NCBI GenBank assembly: GCA_913043185.1
Contig: CAJWMI010000020.1
Location: 1 to 22,803 of the forward strand
DNA: 22,803 nucleotides
DNA from: an uncultured Fidelibacterota bacterium
GTDB lineage: Bacteria > Marinisomatota > Marinisomatia > Marinisomatales > UBA1611
Reading direction: 5' to 3'
Of the stretch, positions 7,494 to 15,735 are shown one piece after another; the stretch's first letter is position 1, and each line of letters starts with the position of its first letter. The notes below the pieces were generated by a model, which saw nothing but the letters and a program-made list of their open reading frames with translations, ran no database searches and had not been told where the DNA came from. Both the position numbers and the translations under genes were made by a program.

Positions 7494-8237
7494 AATAGCT
7501 ATATTTTTCATTAATATTGATCCAGCTATTGCAAGATTCAGTGATTCCCCATGGCCTAGCTTTTCAATTGAAATGAGCTTATTCATTTTATTTTTTATTG
7601 ACGTATCAATTCCTCTTGATTCGTTTCCCAAAACAAGCACAATTTTTTTATTACGATCTGAATTTTCTATTTTATGAGGACCGTTTTGATCTGCTGCTAT
7701 TATGAAATATTCATGTTTAAGATAGACTTGATAGTCAATATCCTGATAAATATTTAAATATGTATGTGCTCCGACAGCAGAACGAACGACTTTGGGGTTT
7801 AGTGGGTCTGCAGAATTTTTTGATAGAGCAATATTTTTTATATTAAACCAAGCAGCTGATCTTAAGAGCGCCCCTAAATTCCCAGGGTCTGATATTTCAT
7901 ATAGATATAACCATCTTTTTGAATCATAGTCTAAACTAGGCAGGGATTTATACATGCAAATCCCAATAATTCCTGATGGTGTTTTTGTGTCGGATAAATT
8001 CTTCATATCCTTATTCGAGATTACATGATAAATAATGTTTTGTTTATCGCATAATTGTATTATTCCTCTATTTATCATAGCAAAATCTTTATTCATAAAT
8101 ATTTCTTTAACCAGGTTACTGCTATTTATATAAGATTGAACACATCGGGCTCCTTCTATCATAAATAACTTTTCTTTTTCGCGTCCTTTTTTGGTTTTAA
8201 GAGATAGAATTTGTTTAATTTTGTTACGACTTATCAT
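7488..8237 (-). CDS. SpoU/TrmH-family RNA 2'-O-ribose methyltransferase
   Basis: This is an AdoMet-dependent methyltransferase of the SPOUT fold with a deep trefoil knot. It shows the three family motifs: motif 1 DPGNLGALLRSA (117-128), motif 2 LVLGNESRGI (201-210) and motif 3 ESLNLAIAGSIL (231-242). The N-terminal region (about 1-95) looks like the L30-like substrate-binding domain of 23S rRNA Gm-type enzymes (RlmB/TsnR group). The length of 249 residues is normal. The exact target, 23S rRNA or tRNA, cannot be fixed from the sequence. It is transcribed alone, divergently from proS. Confidence 0.92.
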   Translation of the reverse strand: MISRNKIKQILSLKTKKGREKEKLFMIEGARCVQSYINSSNLVKEIFMNKDFAMINRGIIQLCDKQNIIYHVISNKDMKNLSDTKTPSGIIGICMYKSLPSLDYDSKRWLYLYEISDPGNLGALLRSAAWFNIKNIALSKNSADPLNPKVVRSAVGAHTYLNIYQDIDYQVYLKHEYFIIAADQNGPHKIENSDRNKKIVLVLGNESRGIDTSIKNKMNKLISIEKLGHGESLNLAIAGSILMKNIAIK

Positions 8238-8250
8238 ATAATCAAATTTT

Positions 8251-8279
8251 TTAACGATAATAGATACTTAAAATAGATA
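8251..8279 (+). promoter_or_regulatory. Candidate promoter for proS-recO
   Basis: TTAACG (8251-8256) and TAGATA (8274-8279) are spaced by 17 bases in the 117-base gap between the divergent methyltransferase and proS genes. The predicted start near 8286 would put the hairpin at 8297-8322 inside the leader. The match to consensus is moderate in an AT-rich region. Confidence 0.35.
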
Positions 8280-8296
8280 AAAAACACCAGTAAAGC

Positions 8297-8322
8297 ACTT
8301 GGTCGAATCAATTCAACCAAGT
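8297..8322 (+). promoter_or_regulatory. Inverted repeat in the proS leader
   Basis: ACTTGGTCGAA (8297-8307) and TTCAACCAAGT (8312-8322) pair over 11 positions with one mismatch and a four-base loop. The sequence TAATTTTATTTT follows. The element ends 32 bases before the proS ATG. It may be a weak attenuator, a leader hairpin or a protein-binding palindrome; the sequence alone does not decide. Confidence 0.45.
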
Positions 8323-8354
8323 AATTTTATTTTAATGAAAATGATATACAATTT

Positions 8355-9818
8355 ATGAGTAAGAATATTCCAGATATAGACACAGATATCTCTAGCTGGT
8401 ACAATAAGATAGTTACGAAAGCCGGTCTAGCTGACTATGGCCCCGTTAAGGGGACAATGGTTATCAAACCGTATGGGTTCCAGCTTTGGGAAAATATAAA
8501 AGAAGTTTTTGACACCATGATAAAAAAAACTGGGCACACAAACGCATATTTCCCATTATTAATACCAAAATCGTTTTTAGCTAAAGAGGCAGAACATGTT
8601 GACGGCTTTGCGAAAGAGTGTGCCGTTGTAACGCACACCAGACTTAAGTCTGAAGATAATGATATAGTAGTCGATCCAGAATCTCGCCTAGAAGAGGAGG
8701 TTATAATTAGACCGACCTCTGAGACAATTATATGGTCTATGTATAAAAAATGGATACAATCTTATAGAGATTTACCAATACTGATAAACCAATGGGCTAA
8801 TGTCGTAAGATGGGAAATGAGAACCAGGTTATTTTTAAGAACCACTGAGTTTTTATGGCAAGAGGGGCATACAGCACATCAAAACAAGGAAGAAGCAGAG
8901 AAAGAGACATTGGATATTCTTGAGCTTTATCGAAAATTAGCAGAAGAGTATTTGGCCATTCCCGTTTTTACAGGCTTGAAAACTGAATCGGAAAAATTTG
9001 CAGGAGCTGAAAGAACCTATTGTATTGAGGCGATGATGCTTGATAAGAGAGCTCTCCAGGCAGGCACATCACATAATTTAGGACAAAATTTTGCTAAAGC
9101 ATTTGATGTGAAGTTCCAGACAGAAGACAATAAAGAAGAATTTGTTTGGGCAACAAGTTGGGGGATAAGTACGCGACTTATTGGTGGTGTAATTCTTGCG
9201 CATGGTGACCAAAAAGGGCTCAGAATACCACCAAACATTGCACCAATCCAGATGGTGTTGATTCCTATTTTTAGAGATGGTCAGCAAAAAAAGGAGGTTG
9301 AACAGTATATTGATTCTATAACAAGTAGTTTAGATAATAGAGGGGTACGTTATTTTGTAGACTGGAGTGACTCATCTCCTGGCTATAAGTTTAACGAATG
9401 GGAGATGAAAGGCGTACCAGTTAGAATGGAAATTGGTCCAAAGGATGTTGAATCAAATAAAGTTGTTTTAGCTCGTCGAGATAATGGAGAAAAATATTCG
9501 GTACCATGTGATGGGTTGAGTGATACAATAAATGAGCTTCTAATAGATATTCAAAACAGTTTATTGAATCAGGCCAAATTATTTAGAGATAAAAATACTC
9601 ACACGGTTCAATCCTATGAAGAGTTTAAAGATATTATTGATTCTGGTGGATTTATCAGATGTGGTTGGGACGGGTCAGATGAAACCGAATCAAAAATAAA
9701 AGAGGAAACCAAAGCAACTATTCGTTGTATTCCTTTTGATGAAAACCCAAAAAATCTTAACTGTATTTACTCTGGGGGTCCTGCTAAACACGAAGTAATA
9801 TATGCTAAGGCCTATTGA
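8355..9818 (+). CDS. proS: Prolyl-tRNA synthetase, short archaeal/eukaryotic type
   Basis: This class II enzyme charges tRNA-Pro in the cytoplasm. It lacks the editing (INS) insertion of the long bacterial form and has the C-terminal extension of the short type, ending in the conserved KAY with a terminal Tyr. Visible elements are RPTSETIIW (119-127), motif 2 around VVRWEMRTRLFLRTTEF (150-166), QEGHTAH (169-175), motif 3 around GISTRLIGGVILAHGD (270-285) and the anticodon-binding domain from about 298. The tail ATIRCIPF...NCIYSGGPAK (about 454-478) follows the pattern I know from Bacteroidota-like ProRS. The ATG at 8355 has no clear Shine-Dalgarno. recO follows after 15 bases. Confidence 0.96.
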   Translation: MSKNIPDIDTDISSWYNKIVTKAGLADYGPVKGTMVIKPYGFQLWENIKEVFDTMIKKTGHTNAYFPLLIPKSFLAKEAEHVDGFAKECAVVTHTRLKSEDNDIVVDPESRLEEEVIIRPTSETIIWSMYKKWIQSYRDLPILINQWANVVRWEMRTRLFLRTTEFLWQEGHTAHQNKEEAEKETLDILELYRKLAEEYLAIPVFTGLKTESEKFAGAERTYCIEAMMLDKRALQAGTSHNLGQNFAKAFDVKFQTEDNKEEFVWATSWGISTRLIGGVILAHGDQKGLRIPPNIAPIQMVLIPIFRDGQQKKEVEQYIDSITSSLDNRGVRYFVDWSDSSPGYKFNEWEMKGVPVRMEIGPKDVESNKVVLARRDNGEKYSVPCDGLSDTINELLIDIQNSLLNQAKLFRDKNTHTVQSYEEFKDIIDSGGFIRCGWDGSDETESKIKEETKATIRCIPFDENPKNLNCIYSGGPAKHEVIYAKAY

Positions 9819-9833
9819 TCCTAATGGGTCAAA

Positions 9834-10526
9834 ATGATTGTTAATACGACAGCCATTGTTTTAAAAACATTTCCCTATGGTGAAACAAGTTTGATTTCAA
9901 GGTGTTTTACCAAAGAGAAAGGGAAAATTTCATTTATCATTAAAGGTGCACAGTCAAAAAAGAATTTGATAGCCCCATATTTTCAGTCTCTTAGTCATAT
10001 TCAAATTATTTATAATGAAAATGAGAAAAGGGATCTACAAATTGTCTCGAAAGTTAACTTTGTCAATATCTGGTTAAAGATCTCCTCCTCCTTAAAAAAG
10101 ATGACATTGTTACAGTCTATTCTTGAAATAACAGATTTTACATTAGAAAAAAATGATCCCCATCCTAGATTGTTTACAATTTTAATTGATGTTATTAATT
10201 ATTTCGAAAAAGGAAATCTCGAGCCAAACCTTGCTTTTTGGCTTTATGAGTGTGAGCTGTTATCTGAAATGGGGTTCGGGATTGATTTAACGAATAATGA
10301 AATAAATGAATATAGATTTCCTGACTCTGAAGAAGGAGAAACCAGTTTAAAAGTGTTGCAACACTTGATAAATAGACACGTGGAGCGAATAATATTTGAT
10401 AAAGTTTCAAATAAAGATAAAAAAATAATATCTAACTATCTCTATCAACAATTATGTTATCATTTTGAAGGATTTGATCACCTGAAATCATTTAAAGTTG
10501 CTAGAGATGTTCTAAATAGCGTATAG
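9834..10526 (+). CDS. recO: DNA repair protein RecO
   Basis: This recombination mediator helps load RecA with RecR. The N-terminal OB-fold is clear: TTAIVLKTFPYGETSLISRCFTKE with GKISFIIKGAQSKK at about 30-43. The helical C-terminal part (about 85-230) contains LAFWLYECELLSEMGFGIDL, matching the family helix around the usual FELRLLEALGY. The zinc-binding Cys cluster seen in some RecO proteins is absent. The length of 230 residues is normal. It is probably cotranscribed with proS; the gap to the rhomboid gene is 57 bases of AT-rich sequence without a clear terminator. Confidence 0.88.
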   Translation: MIVNTTAIVLKTFPYGETSLISRCFTKEKGKISFIIKGAQSKKNLIAPYFQSLSHIQIIYNENEKRDLQIVSKVNFVNIWLKISSSLKKMTLLQSILEITDFTLEKNDPHPRLFTILIDVINYFEKGNLEPNLAFWLYECELLSEMGFGIDLTNNEINEYRFPDSEEGETSLKVLQHLINRHVERIIFDKVSNKDKKIISNYLYQQLCYHFEGFDHLKSFKVARDVLNSV

Positions 10527-10583
10527 CAAATATTTTTTATTAAGGATTGCTTTAATATTAAATATGTATATTTAAGTCATACT

Positions 10584-11429
10584 ATGAAATATAGATTACA
10601 GTTTAATCCTGGAGAGGTTGCTTATAAACCTCAATTATTTACAGATGCTATAAAAATTTTAGTATCTGTTAATTTTGGTATATATATACTACAATCAGTT
10701 TCTGGGAAAGAAGATGTCTTCTTTAGATTATTTGGACTGGTTCCTAGTACTTTTATATCAGACTTAATGCTTTGGCAGCCTTTCACCTATTTGTTTTTTC
10801 ATGCCCCTTTTTATTCTTCTGTAGGCATATCACATGTTTTATTAAATATGCTTGGGCTGTGGGTTTTTGGAAGAGAGCTAGAGCAAGCATGGGGGAAAAC
10901 GAAATTTCTCAGATATTATTTTACTACAGGCATTGGCTCAGGCTTGATAACATATTTTTTTCAGATAGGTTCAGATAATCCTGTTATCGGCGCCAGTGGT
11001 GCTGTATATGGAATTCTATTAGCATATGGTATATCTTACCCTAATAGAATGTTATATATATGGGGATTAATTCCAGTAAGATCAATGTGGCTTGTCATTG
11101 TTATGGGATCAATAGCTTTTTTTGGACTGCTAGGGAATGCTGATGGTATTAGTCATGTAACCCACATCTCAGGCATGCTTATTGGATATGTGTTGATCAA
11201 AAAGAAGTGGAGATTGCATGATATCTGGTTTGCAATACGTAAAAAAACTGTTGAATTTCAGGTTCAAAGATATGAAGAGAAGTCTATAAAAAAGAAAATG
11301 CTTCAAAAAGAGATTGATGTAATCTTGGAAAAAATTCAAAAAGTTGGTTTTATTGGACTATCAGATAAAGAGAAAAGTAAATTATATGAGGCCAGTAAGA
11401 CAATGTCAAAAGATGGACAAAAAGATTAA
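10584..11429 (+). CDS. Rhomboid-family intramembrane serine protease
   Basis: This six- or seven-helix membrane protease cleaves transmembrane substrates. The catalytic dyad is visible: Ser138 in GASGAVYG (136-143) and His194 in HVTHISG. The oxyanion-side HVLLN motif (84-88) is present too. After the last helix (about 203) comes a charged cytoplasmic tail of about 75 residues, predicted helical, ending with LSDKEKSKLYEAS; similar tails occur in Bacteroidota rhomboids. It precedes motA by 29 bases on the same strand without a terminator. A role in processing the exported protein encoded three genes downstream is possible but speculative. Confidence 0.92.
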   Translation: MKYRLQFNPGEVAYKPQLFTDAIKILVSVNFGIYILQSVSGKEDVFFRLFGLVPSTFISDLMLWQPFTYLFFHAPFYSSVGISHVLLNMLGLWVFGRELEQAWGKTKFLRYYFTTGIGSGLITYFFQIGSDNPVIGASGAVYGILLAYGISYPNRMLYIWGLIPVRSMWLVIVMGSIAFFGLLGNADGISHVTHISGMLIGYVLIKKKWRLHDIWFAIRKKTVEFQVQRYEEKSIKKKMLQKEIDVILEKIQKVGFIGLSDKEKSKLYEASKTMSKDGQKD

Positions 11430-11458
11430 TATTACACTTTAAATAAAATGAGTCATTT

Positions 11459-12337
11459 ATGAAATCAGAATGGGATTTTGGGACCGTCATAGGTTTAGTA
11501 TCGGGTGTTATTTGTATTTTTGTGGCAATGGTATGGCCTGAAGGGGAAACGTCTATTATTATTCCCACAGAAGGCGGGGGATTCAGGTGGGAACAATTAG
11601 GTTGGTTTTTCCAGCCTCAATCAGTTTTCATTGTGGTTGGAGGAGTGTTATGTGCAACACTTGTTAATTATCCACTAAAAGCAGTCCTTGGTCTAGGTAA
11701 AGTATTTAAAAATGTAATTTTGTCTGAAAAATTTGATTTTACTGGTATGATAGATAATATTGTGGTTTTAGCTGAAAAATCTCGTAAGGATGGACTTTTA
11801 TCTTTAGAGTCCGGCCTTAGTGAAATTGATAGTGTTTTCCTGAGAAATGGTGTAGAGCTGGCTATCAACGAACGTGATTCTAGCCGACTAAGAACTTTTC
11901 TATCTATGGACTTAAATAATATTTCTACTCGCCATATTGGAGCTCAAGAAATAATATTATACATGGCCGCCTATGCACCTGCTTTTGGAATGTTGGGGAC
12001 GGTCCTCGGGCTAATTATTATGATGAATAAGTTTCAAATGTCAGGAGAAACATCAACCATAGACTTTAATGTGGCTGAACAGTTTGCGTCTCTTCTTTCG
12101 GGTATGGGGACCGCGTTAATAACTACCTTTTATGGAGTGTTTTTTGCGAACATGGTTTTTCTTCCAATTGCTGGAAAGCTAAAACGAAGGTCTGAGAATG
12201 AGTTAATGCTAAAAAATATTGTTTTAGAGGGGATAATCAGCATACATGGTAGAGAACATCCTATTCTAATCAGAGAAAAATTAATGACTTTTGTTGCCCT
12301 ATCAGAAAGAAAATTGTTAGAAAAGAAAGAGGTATAA
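11459..12337 (+). CDS. motA: MotA-family proton-channel stator subunit
   Basis: This is an inner-membrane partner of MotB that forms the ion channel driving a rotor or a trans-envelope process. Four membrane helices lie at about 8-26, 54-72, 163-190 and 208-236. Family signatures are RKDGLLSLE (109-117), APAFGMLGTVLGLI (173-186) with its conserved Pro174, and GMGTALITTFYGVFFAN (215-231). The loop between helices 1 and 2 (about 27-53) is some 15 residues longer than in ordinary MotA and is rich in Gly, Ile and aromatics. motB starts two bases after the stop. No flagellar gene is in the window, so the symbol marks the family rather than proven flagellar use. Confidence 0.92.
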   Translation: MKSEWDFGTVIGLVSGVICIFVAMVWPEGETSIIIPTEGGGFRWEQLGWFFQPQSVFIVVGGVLCATLVNYPLKAVLGLGKVFKNVILSEKFDFTGMIDNIVVLAEKSRKDGLLSLESGLSEIDSVFLRNGVELAINERDSSRLRTFLSMDLNNISTRHIGAQEIILYMAAYAPAFGMLGTVLGLIIMMNKFQMSGETSTIDFNVAEQFASLLSGMGTALITTFYGVFFANMVFLPIAGKLKRRSENELMLKNIVLEGIISIHGREHPILIREKLMTFVALSERKLLEKKEV

Positions 12338-12339
12338 GT

Positions 12340-13068
12340 TTGGAGTTCAGAAAACCAATATCACAGGAAGAAGCCAGAGCAAAAACTACTGCCTGGGCAC
12401 TTACTTTTGCTGATCTGACGACCTTATTATTAACCTTTTTTGTTTTGCTTTTGGTTATTCTTAATGATGCTGAGTCTCATGTAGACCGTTTGATTAATAT
12501 TATACTAGATGAAACAGAAAAAGAATTAAGGCCTCTAGACCAAAGTAATCTAGTAGAAATAGAACGAGTAACAAAAGGAATAAAGATTACCTTGACCGGG
12601 GCAAAATTATTTAAGTCTCTTTCAGCAGATTTAAACCCCGAAGCGGACCCAATCTTAGTCCAAATAGGAGGCCTCATACGCACTTCTACCTTAATGAATC
12701 TTTATAAACAACCCCGATGGACTCCGCTATTTGAATACATTAAAAGAGCAAATGACACCTTAAATATTGAGGTGCGTTGTGAGGGGCATACGGATGATAA
12801 ACCTATTCCAATGAATTCTAAATTCAGAAATAACTGGGAACTTAGCTCTGCAAGATCTTTAAATCTTGTACAGCGTTTGAGTGAACTTGCAGAAATGGAT
12901 CAACATTATTTCTCGGCTCTTGGATATGGAGAATTCAGGCCAAAACGCGACATAACGAAAATAAAAGATAGAGCAGAAATAGAAGAAGCTCGAGCAGAAA
13001 ACAGGAGGGTTGAAATATATTTTGATGCGTTCATAAAATCAAAAAACGAAAGTTTTGAAAATATATAG
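12340..13068 (+). CDS. motB: MotB-family stator subunit with OmpA-like peptidoglycan-binding domain
   Basis: A single N-terminal helix (about 21-41) carries the proton-accepting Asp25 in LTFADLTTLLL, the MotB signature. A linker of about 100 residues leads to the OmpA/MotB domain (about 143-228), with EGHTDDKPI, NWELSSARSLNLVQRL, ALGYGEFRPK and NRRVEI, which anchors to peptidoglycan. The start is TTG at 12340, supported by AAGAGG seven bases upstream and by the lack of any ATG before the helix. It starts two bases after the motA stop and overlaps the next gene by 14 bases, so the three genes are translated together. All residues needed for proton conduction appear present. Confidence 0.93.
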   Translation: MEFRKPISQEEARAKTTAWALTFADLTTLLLTFFVLLLVILNDAESHVDRLINIILDETEKELRPLDQSNLVEIERVTKGIKITLTGAKLFKSLSADLNPEADPILVQIGGLIRTSTLMNLYKQPRWTPLFEYIKRANDTLNIEVRCEGHTDDKPIPMNSKFRNNWELSSARSLNLVQRLSELAEMDQHYFSALGYGEFRPKRDITKIKDRAEIEEARAENRRVEIYFDAFIKSKNESFENI

Positions 13069-15382
13069 AAATTTTATTACTATATTTTTAGTAGTCTATT
13101 CCTTTTTATTTTGTATAATCTCTGCACAAACCGATCTAGATGATTATGATGACCCCACTCAAGATTGGATTTTTGGAGAGGCACCTGAGCCAAAGTGGGT
13201 AACTGCTCTTATAAAGGGTTCTCATAGTATTCCCGAAGACACAGAATTTATCCTTAGTGTCCCAGTATTGGAGTCGCCAGTAACCTACGAAGCCATGGTT
13301 GACAGCAATGCGACTTTTAAAAGAACAGACAGTCACCTTATTATTACCCCAAAGGAAGATTTTCATGGCTATATCTTTGTTGATCTTAAACTTGATATGA
13401 GTTTTATATTAAAAGTAACCCCGGTAAATGATATACCCATGCTTGCCGATATAGAAACACAGTCTATCGATGAAGATTCGGAACTTACATTAAACTTATT
13501 TGCAATAGATATGGATGGTGACAATCTAACTTACGGTGCGACCATTGATGGCCATGGAATAGTAGAGACTGAAGGTGATATGTTAACCGTTATCCCAGAT
13601 CAAGATTATAATGGTCCAATCTATGTTTCAATTGCTGTTTCAGATGGCCAAGACACAGAGGAGTCCAATTTTAATATCCAAGTTGTGCCAGTAAATGATC
13701 CCCCTGTACTTGATTCGATAGAGTCCAAGTCTATAGTTGAAGACAGTTATTTACGATTGTCACTTTCAGCGACTGATGTTGATGGCGATTCTCTTACATA
13801 CAGTGCCGATGCTGGGGAAAATGCAAAAGTAGAAATAGACGGAAACCAATTACGTGTAACACCTGAAAATGATTTTAATGGTGACATAGATGTTTTAGTG
13901 TATGTAGATGATGGGACATCAAAGGATAAAATAAAATTTGTTTTAAAGGTAACACCTGTAAATGATGCTCCTGTTATAACTTCAATTATACCAGAGGGGA
14001 AAAAAGAAAAAATAAATTTAAAGATGATGGCCACTGATATTGATGGTGATAGCTTGATCTACAGTGTAAATACTGATGCTAGAGCTGATGTAACAGTGAA
14101 CGATAATTTATTAACTGTTAAACCGAATAAGGATTATGAAGGGACTGCCCCATTAACCTTAAAAACATTTGATGGTTCTAGTTCAGTAGACACGAATGTA
14201 ACACTTATCAATCCCATCCCTGGTGTCTTAGCTATAGCCCCGCAGTCTATGAAAGAAGACACGGAGCTTATATTAAAACTCACAGCTAAAGATATTGATG
14301 GAGATCGTTATATCTTTAATTCAAAAGCCAATAAAAATTCGGAAACTAAAATAATTGATAACAAACTCATTATTAAACCAGTTAAAAATTATTTTGGGAG
14401 GTTGAAAGTGTTATTAACAGTTTCAGATAATAAAGATTCAACCAGTTTTGATTTTGGGATCAATGTTTCTCCGGTAGAAGACCCCCCAATAGCAATAGCC
14501 GGCGATGATATAGTAATTAGCGATGGTTGCAACACTAGCTTTACATTGGACGGTACTAAATCTTGGGATCCAGACAATGATGAATTAAAATTTAATTGGC
14601 AGCTGCTGGGCCAAAGTAATCCAGTGGTATTTGACACGTCTGTTGTAAAATATACTTTTTCTGATTCTACTATAGACAGAGATCATATATTTGTCCTTAC
14701 TGTGACCGATATTACGGGGTTAAATGATCATGATACTATATTAGTAAGGATCATCAATGATAGTCCACCTACGGCAGATGCAGGTATCGATTTTATAGCA
14801 CCAATTGATAAAAAAGTTTTTCTTGATGGCTCTGGCTCTAAAGATACGGATAATAAAATTGAATATAATTGGACTATTGCTGATAATGATATTTCATTAA
14901 GTCAGGTTGAATCAAAAAAACAAAATCCATATTTTTTATATCCAAGAAATTTAATTCAAGATAAAACCTACGCCTTTGTTTTAAGCGTTAGAGACAATAA
15001 ATCTTATTGCGAAAATAAAGATACGGTTTTAGTTACTTGTAAGAAAAATGTGGGCGTCGCAAATGATGTGAAGTTTGAATTGATAAGGGCAAGTAACAAA
15101 GATAATAAAGTATTCATAGACTTAGATATAACCAATCAGCAAAATTGGCCATTAGATTTTGCTGCTATTACTCTTGTAAGAGTTGAAAATCAAATAAAGC
15201 GACAGGGGCAAATAGACCCCTATAGGGGAAAAAATACAGTTAAATATGGTATAGAAAATGGAGAAACCATCGGAGTTGAATTAGTATATGATTTCGATAC
15301 ATCTCCGACCGATATAAGAATACTATGTAAACCTAATATAAAAATTTTATCTGATTCTGTTATGTATGTATTATCTTTCTAA
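13055..15382 (+). CDS. Secreted cadherin-like/PKD tandem-repeat protein linked to motAB
   Basis: The start is TTG at 13055, inside the end of motB; no ATG follows soon. Residues 1-25 form a signal peptide ending ISAQ, followed by an acidic stretch (DLDDYDDP). Five cadherin-like tandem domains follow (about 52-122, 127-213, 218-302, 307-385 and 392-473). Their joints read VTPVNDIP, VPVNDPP, VTPVNDAP and VSPVEDPP, and calcium-type DxDGD motifs sit at about 152, 241, 328 and 413. Two PKD-like domains follow (about 477-567 and 571-663), with AGDD and ADAGIDF starts and DGTKSWDPD / DGSGSKDTD motifs. The last 105 residues form a beta-rich domain I do not recognise. No C-terminal membrane anchor, LPxTG or obvious type IX sorting domain is seen. 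Probable surface or periplasmic adhesin-like protein. Confidence 0.88.
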   Translation: MKIYRNFITIFLVVYSFLFCIISAQTDLDDYDDPTQDWIFGEAPEPKWVTALIKGSHSIPEDTEFILSVPVLESPVTYEAMVDSNATFKRTDSHLIITPKEDFHGYIFVDLKLDMSFILKVTPVNDIPMLADIETQSIDEDSELTLNLFAIDMDGDNLTYGATIDGHGIVETEGDMLTVIPDQDYNGPIYVSIAVSDGQDTEESNFNIQVVPVNDPPVLDSIESKSIVEDSYLRLSLSATDVDGDSLTYSADAGENAKVEIDGNQLRVTPENDFNGDIDVLVYVDDGTSKDKIKFVLKVTPVNDAPVITSIIPEGKKEKINLKMMATDIDGDSLIYSVNTDARADVTVNDNLLTVKPNKDYEGTAPLTLKTFDGSSSVDTNVTLINPIPGVLAIAPQSMKEDTELILKLTAKDIDGDRYIFNSKANKNSETKIIDNKLIIKPVKNYFGRLKVLLTVSDNKDSTSFDFGINVSPVEDPPIAIAGDDIVISDGCNTSFTLDGTKSWDPDNDELKFNWQLLGQSNPVVFDTSVVKYTFSDSTIDRDHIFVLTVTDITGLNDHDTILVRIINDSPPTADAGIDFIAPIDKKVFLDGSGSKDTDNKIEYNWTIADNDISLSQVESKKQNPYFLYPRNLIQDKTYAFVLSVRDNKSYCENKDTVLVTCKKNVGVANDVKFELIRASNKDNKVFIDLDITNQQNWPLDFAAITLVRVENQIKRQGQIDPYRGKNTVKYGIENGETIGVELVYDFDTSPTDIRILCKPNIKILSDSVMYVLSF

Positions 15383-15399
15383 TATATTTGTAGTAATAT

Positions 15400-15735
15400 T
15401 TATTTTGGTACAACCTTAAAAATCTTTTCTCCTGGTTTTACCATCTTGTATTTTTCTCTGGCGATTTTCTCAATATAGTTTATATCATTTTCTATTTTAT
15501 TCTTTTTCTTTTTTGTTTTTTCTCTTTCATCTCTTAACTGTGTTATATGTGCCTGTATTGTTTTTCTCTGACTCTTGATTTTATAAAGCTTGAGAAGTCC
15601 ATGGTCTCCAAAAATAAAAACAATAATAAGACCCAAACATATTAGGAGTACTAAGCCTTGAATAAATTGTTTTTGTGTTTTTGCTATAGATAATGACTTT
15701 GATCTTATTTTTTTTCGTTTGTAGAAAAATCTCAT
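15400..15735 (-). CDS. ftsB: FtsB/DivIC-family cell-division protein
   Basis: This small bitopic protein of the divisome (111 residues) has a very basic cytoplasmic N-terminus (about 1-25), one membrane helix (about 27-43) and a Lys/Glu-rich coiled coil (about 50-90). The family motif [21 protein letters not shown] is at the end. In many bacteria the gene follows eno, as here: its ATG overlaps the eno stop by four bases. It is convergent with the cadherin-like gene, with only 17 bases between the stops and no clear terminator hairpin. Confidence 0.9.
   Translation of the reverse strand: MRFFYKRKKIRSKSLSIAKTQKQFIQGLVLLICLGLIIVFIFGDHGLLKLYKIKSQRKTIQAHITQLRDEREKTKKKKNKIENDINYIEKIAREKYKMVKPGEKIFKVVPK

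Noticed and set aside
7193..7495. A 100-residue plus-strand reading frame across the CPBP start and the terminator hairpin
   Set aside because: It overlaps the CPBP gene antisense, runs through the operon promoter and the hairpin, and has no protein-like pattern.
8790..9818. Loss of zinc-ligand cysteines in ProRS as an oddity
   Set aside because: The tail with a Ser in place of the last Cys matches the pattern I know from Bacteroidota-type short ProRS, so it is ordinary.
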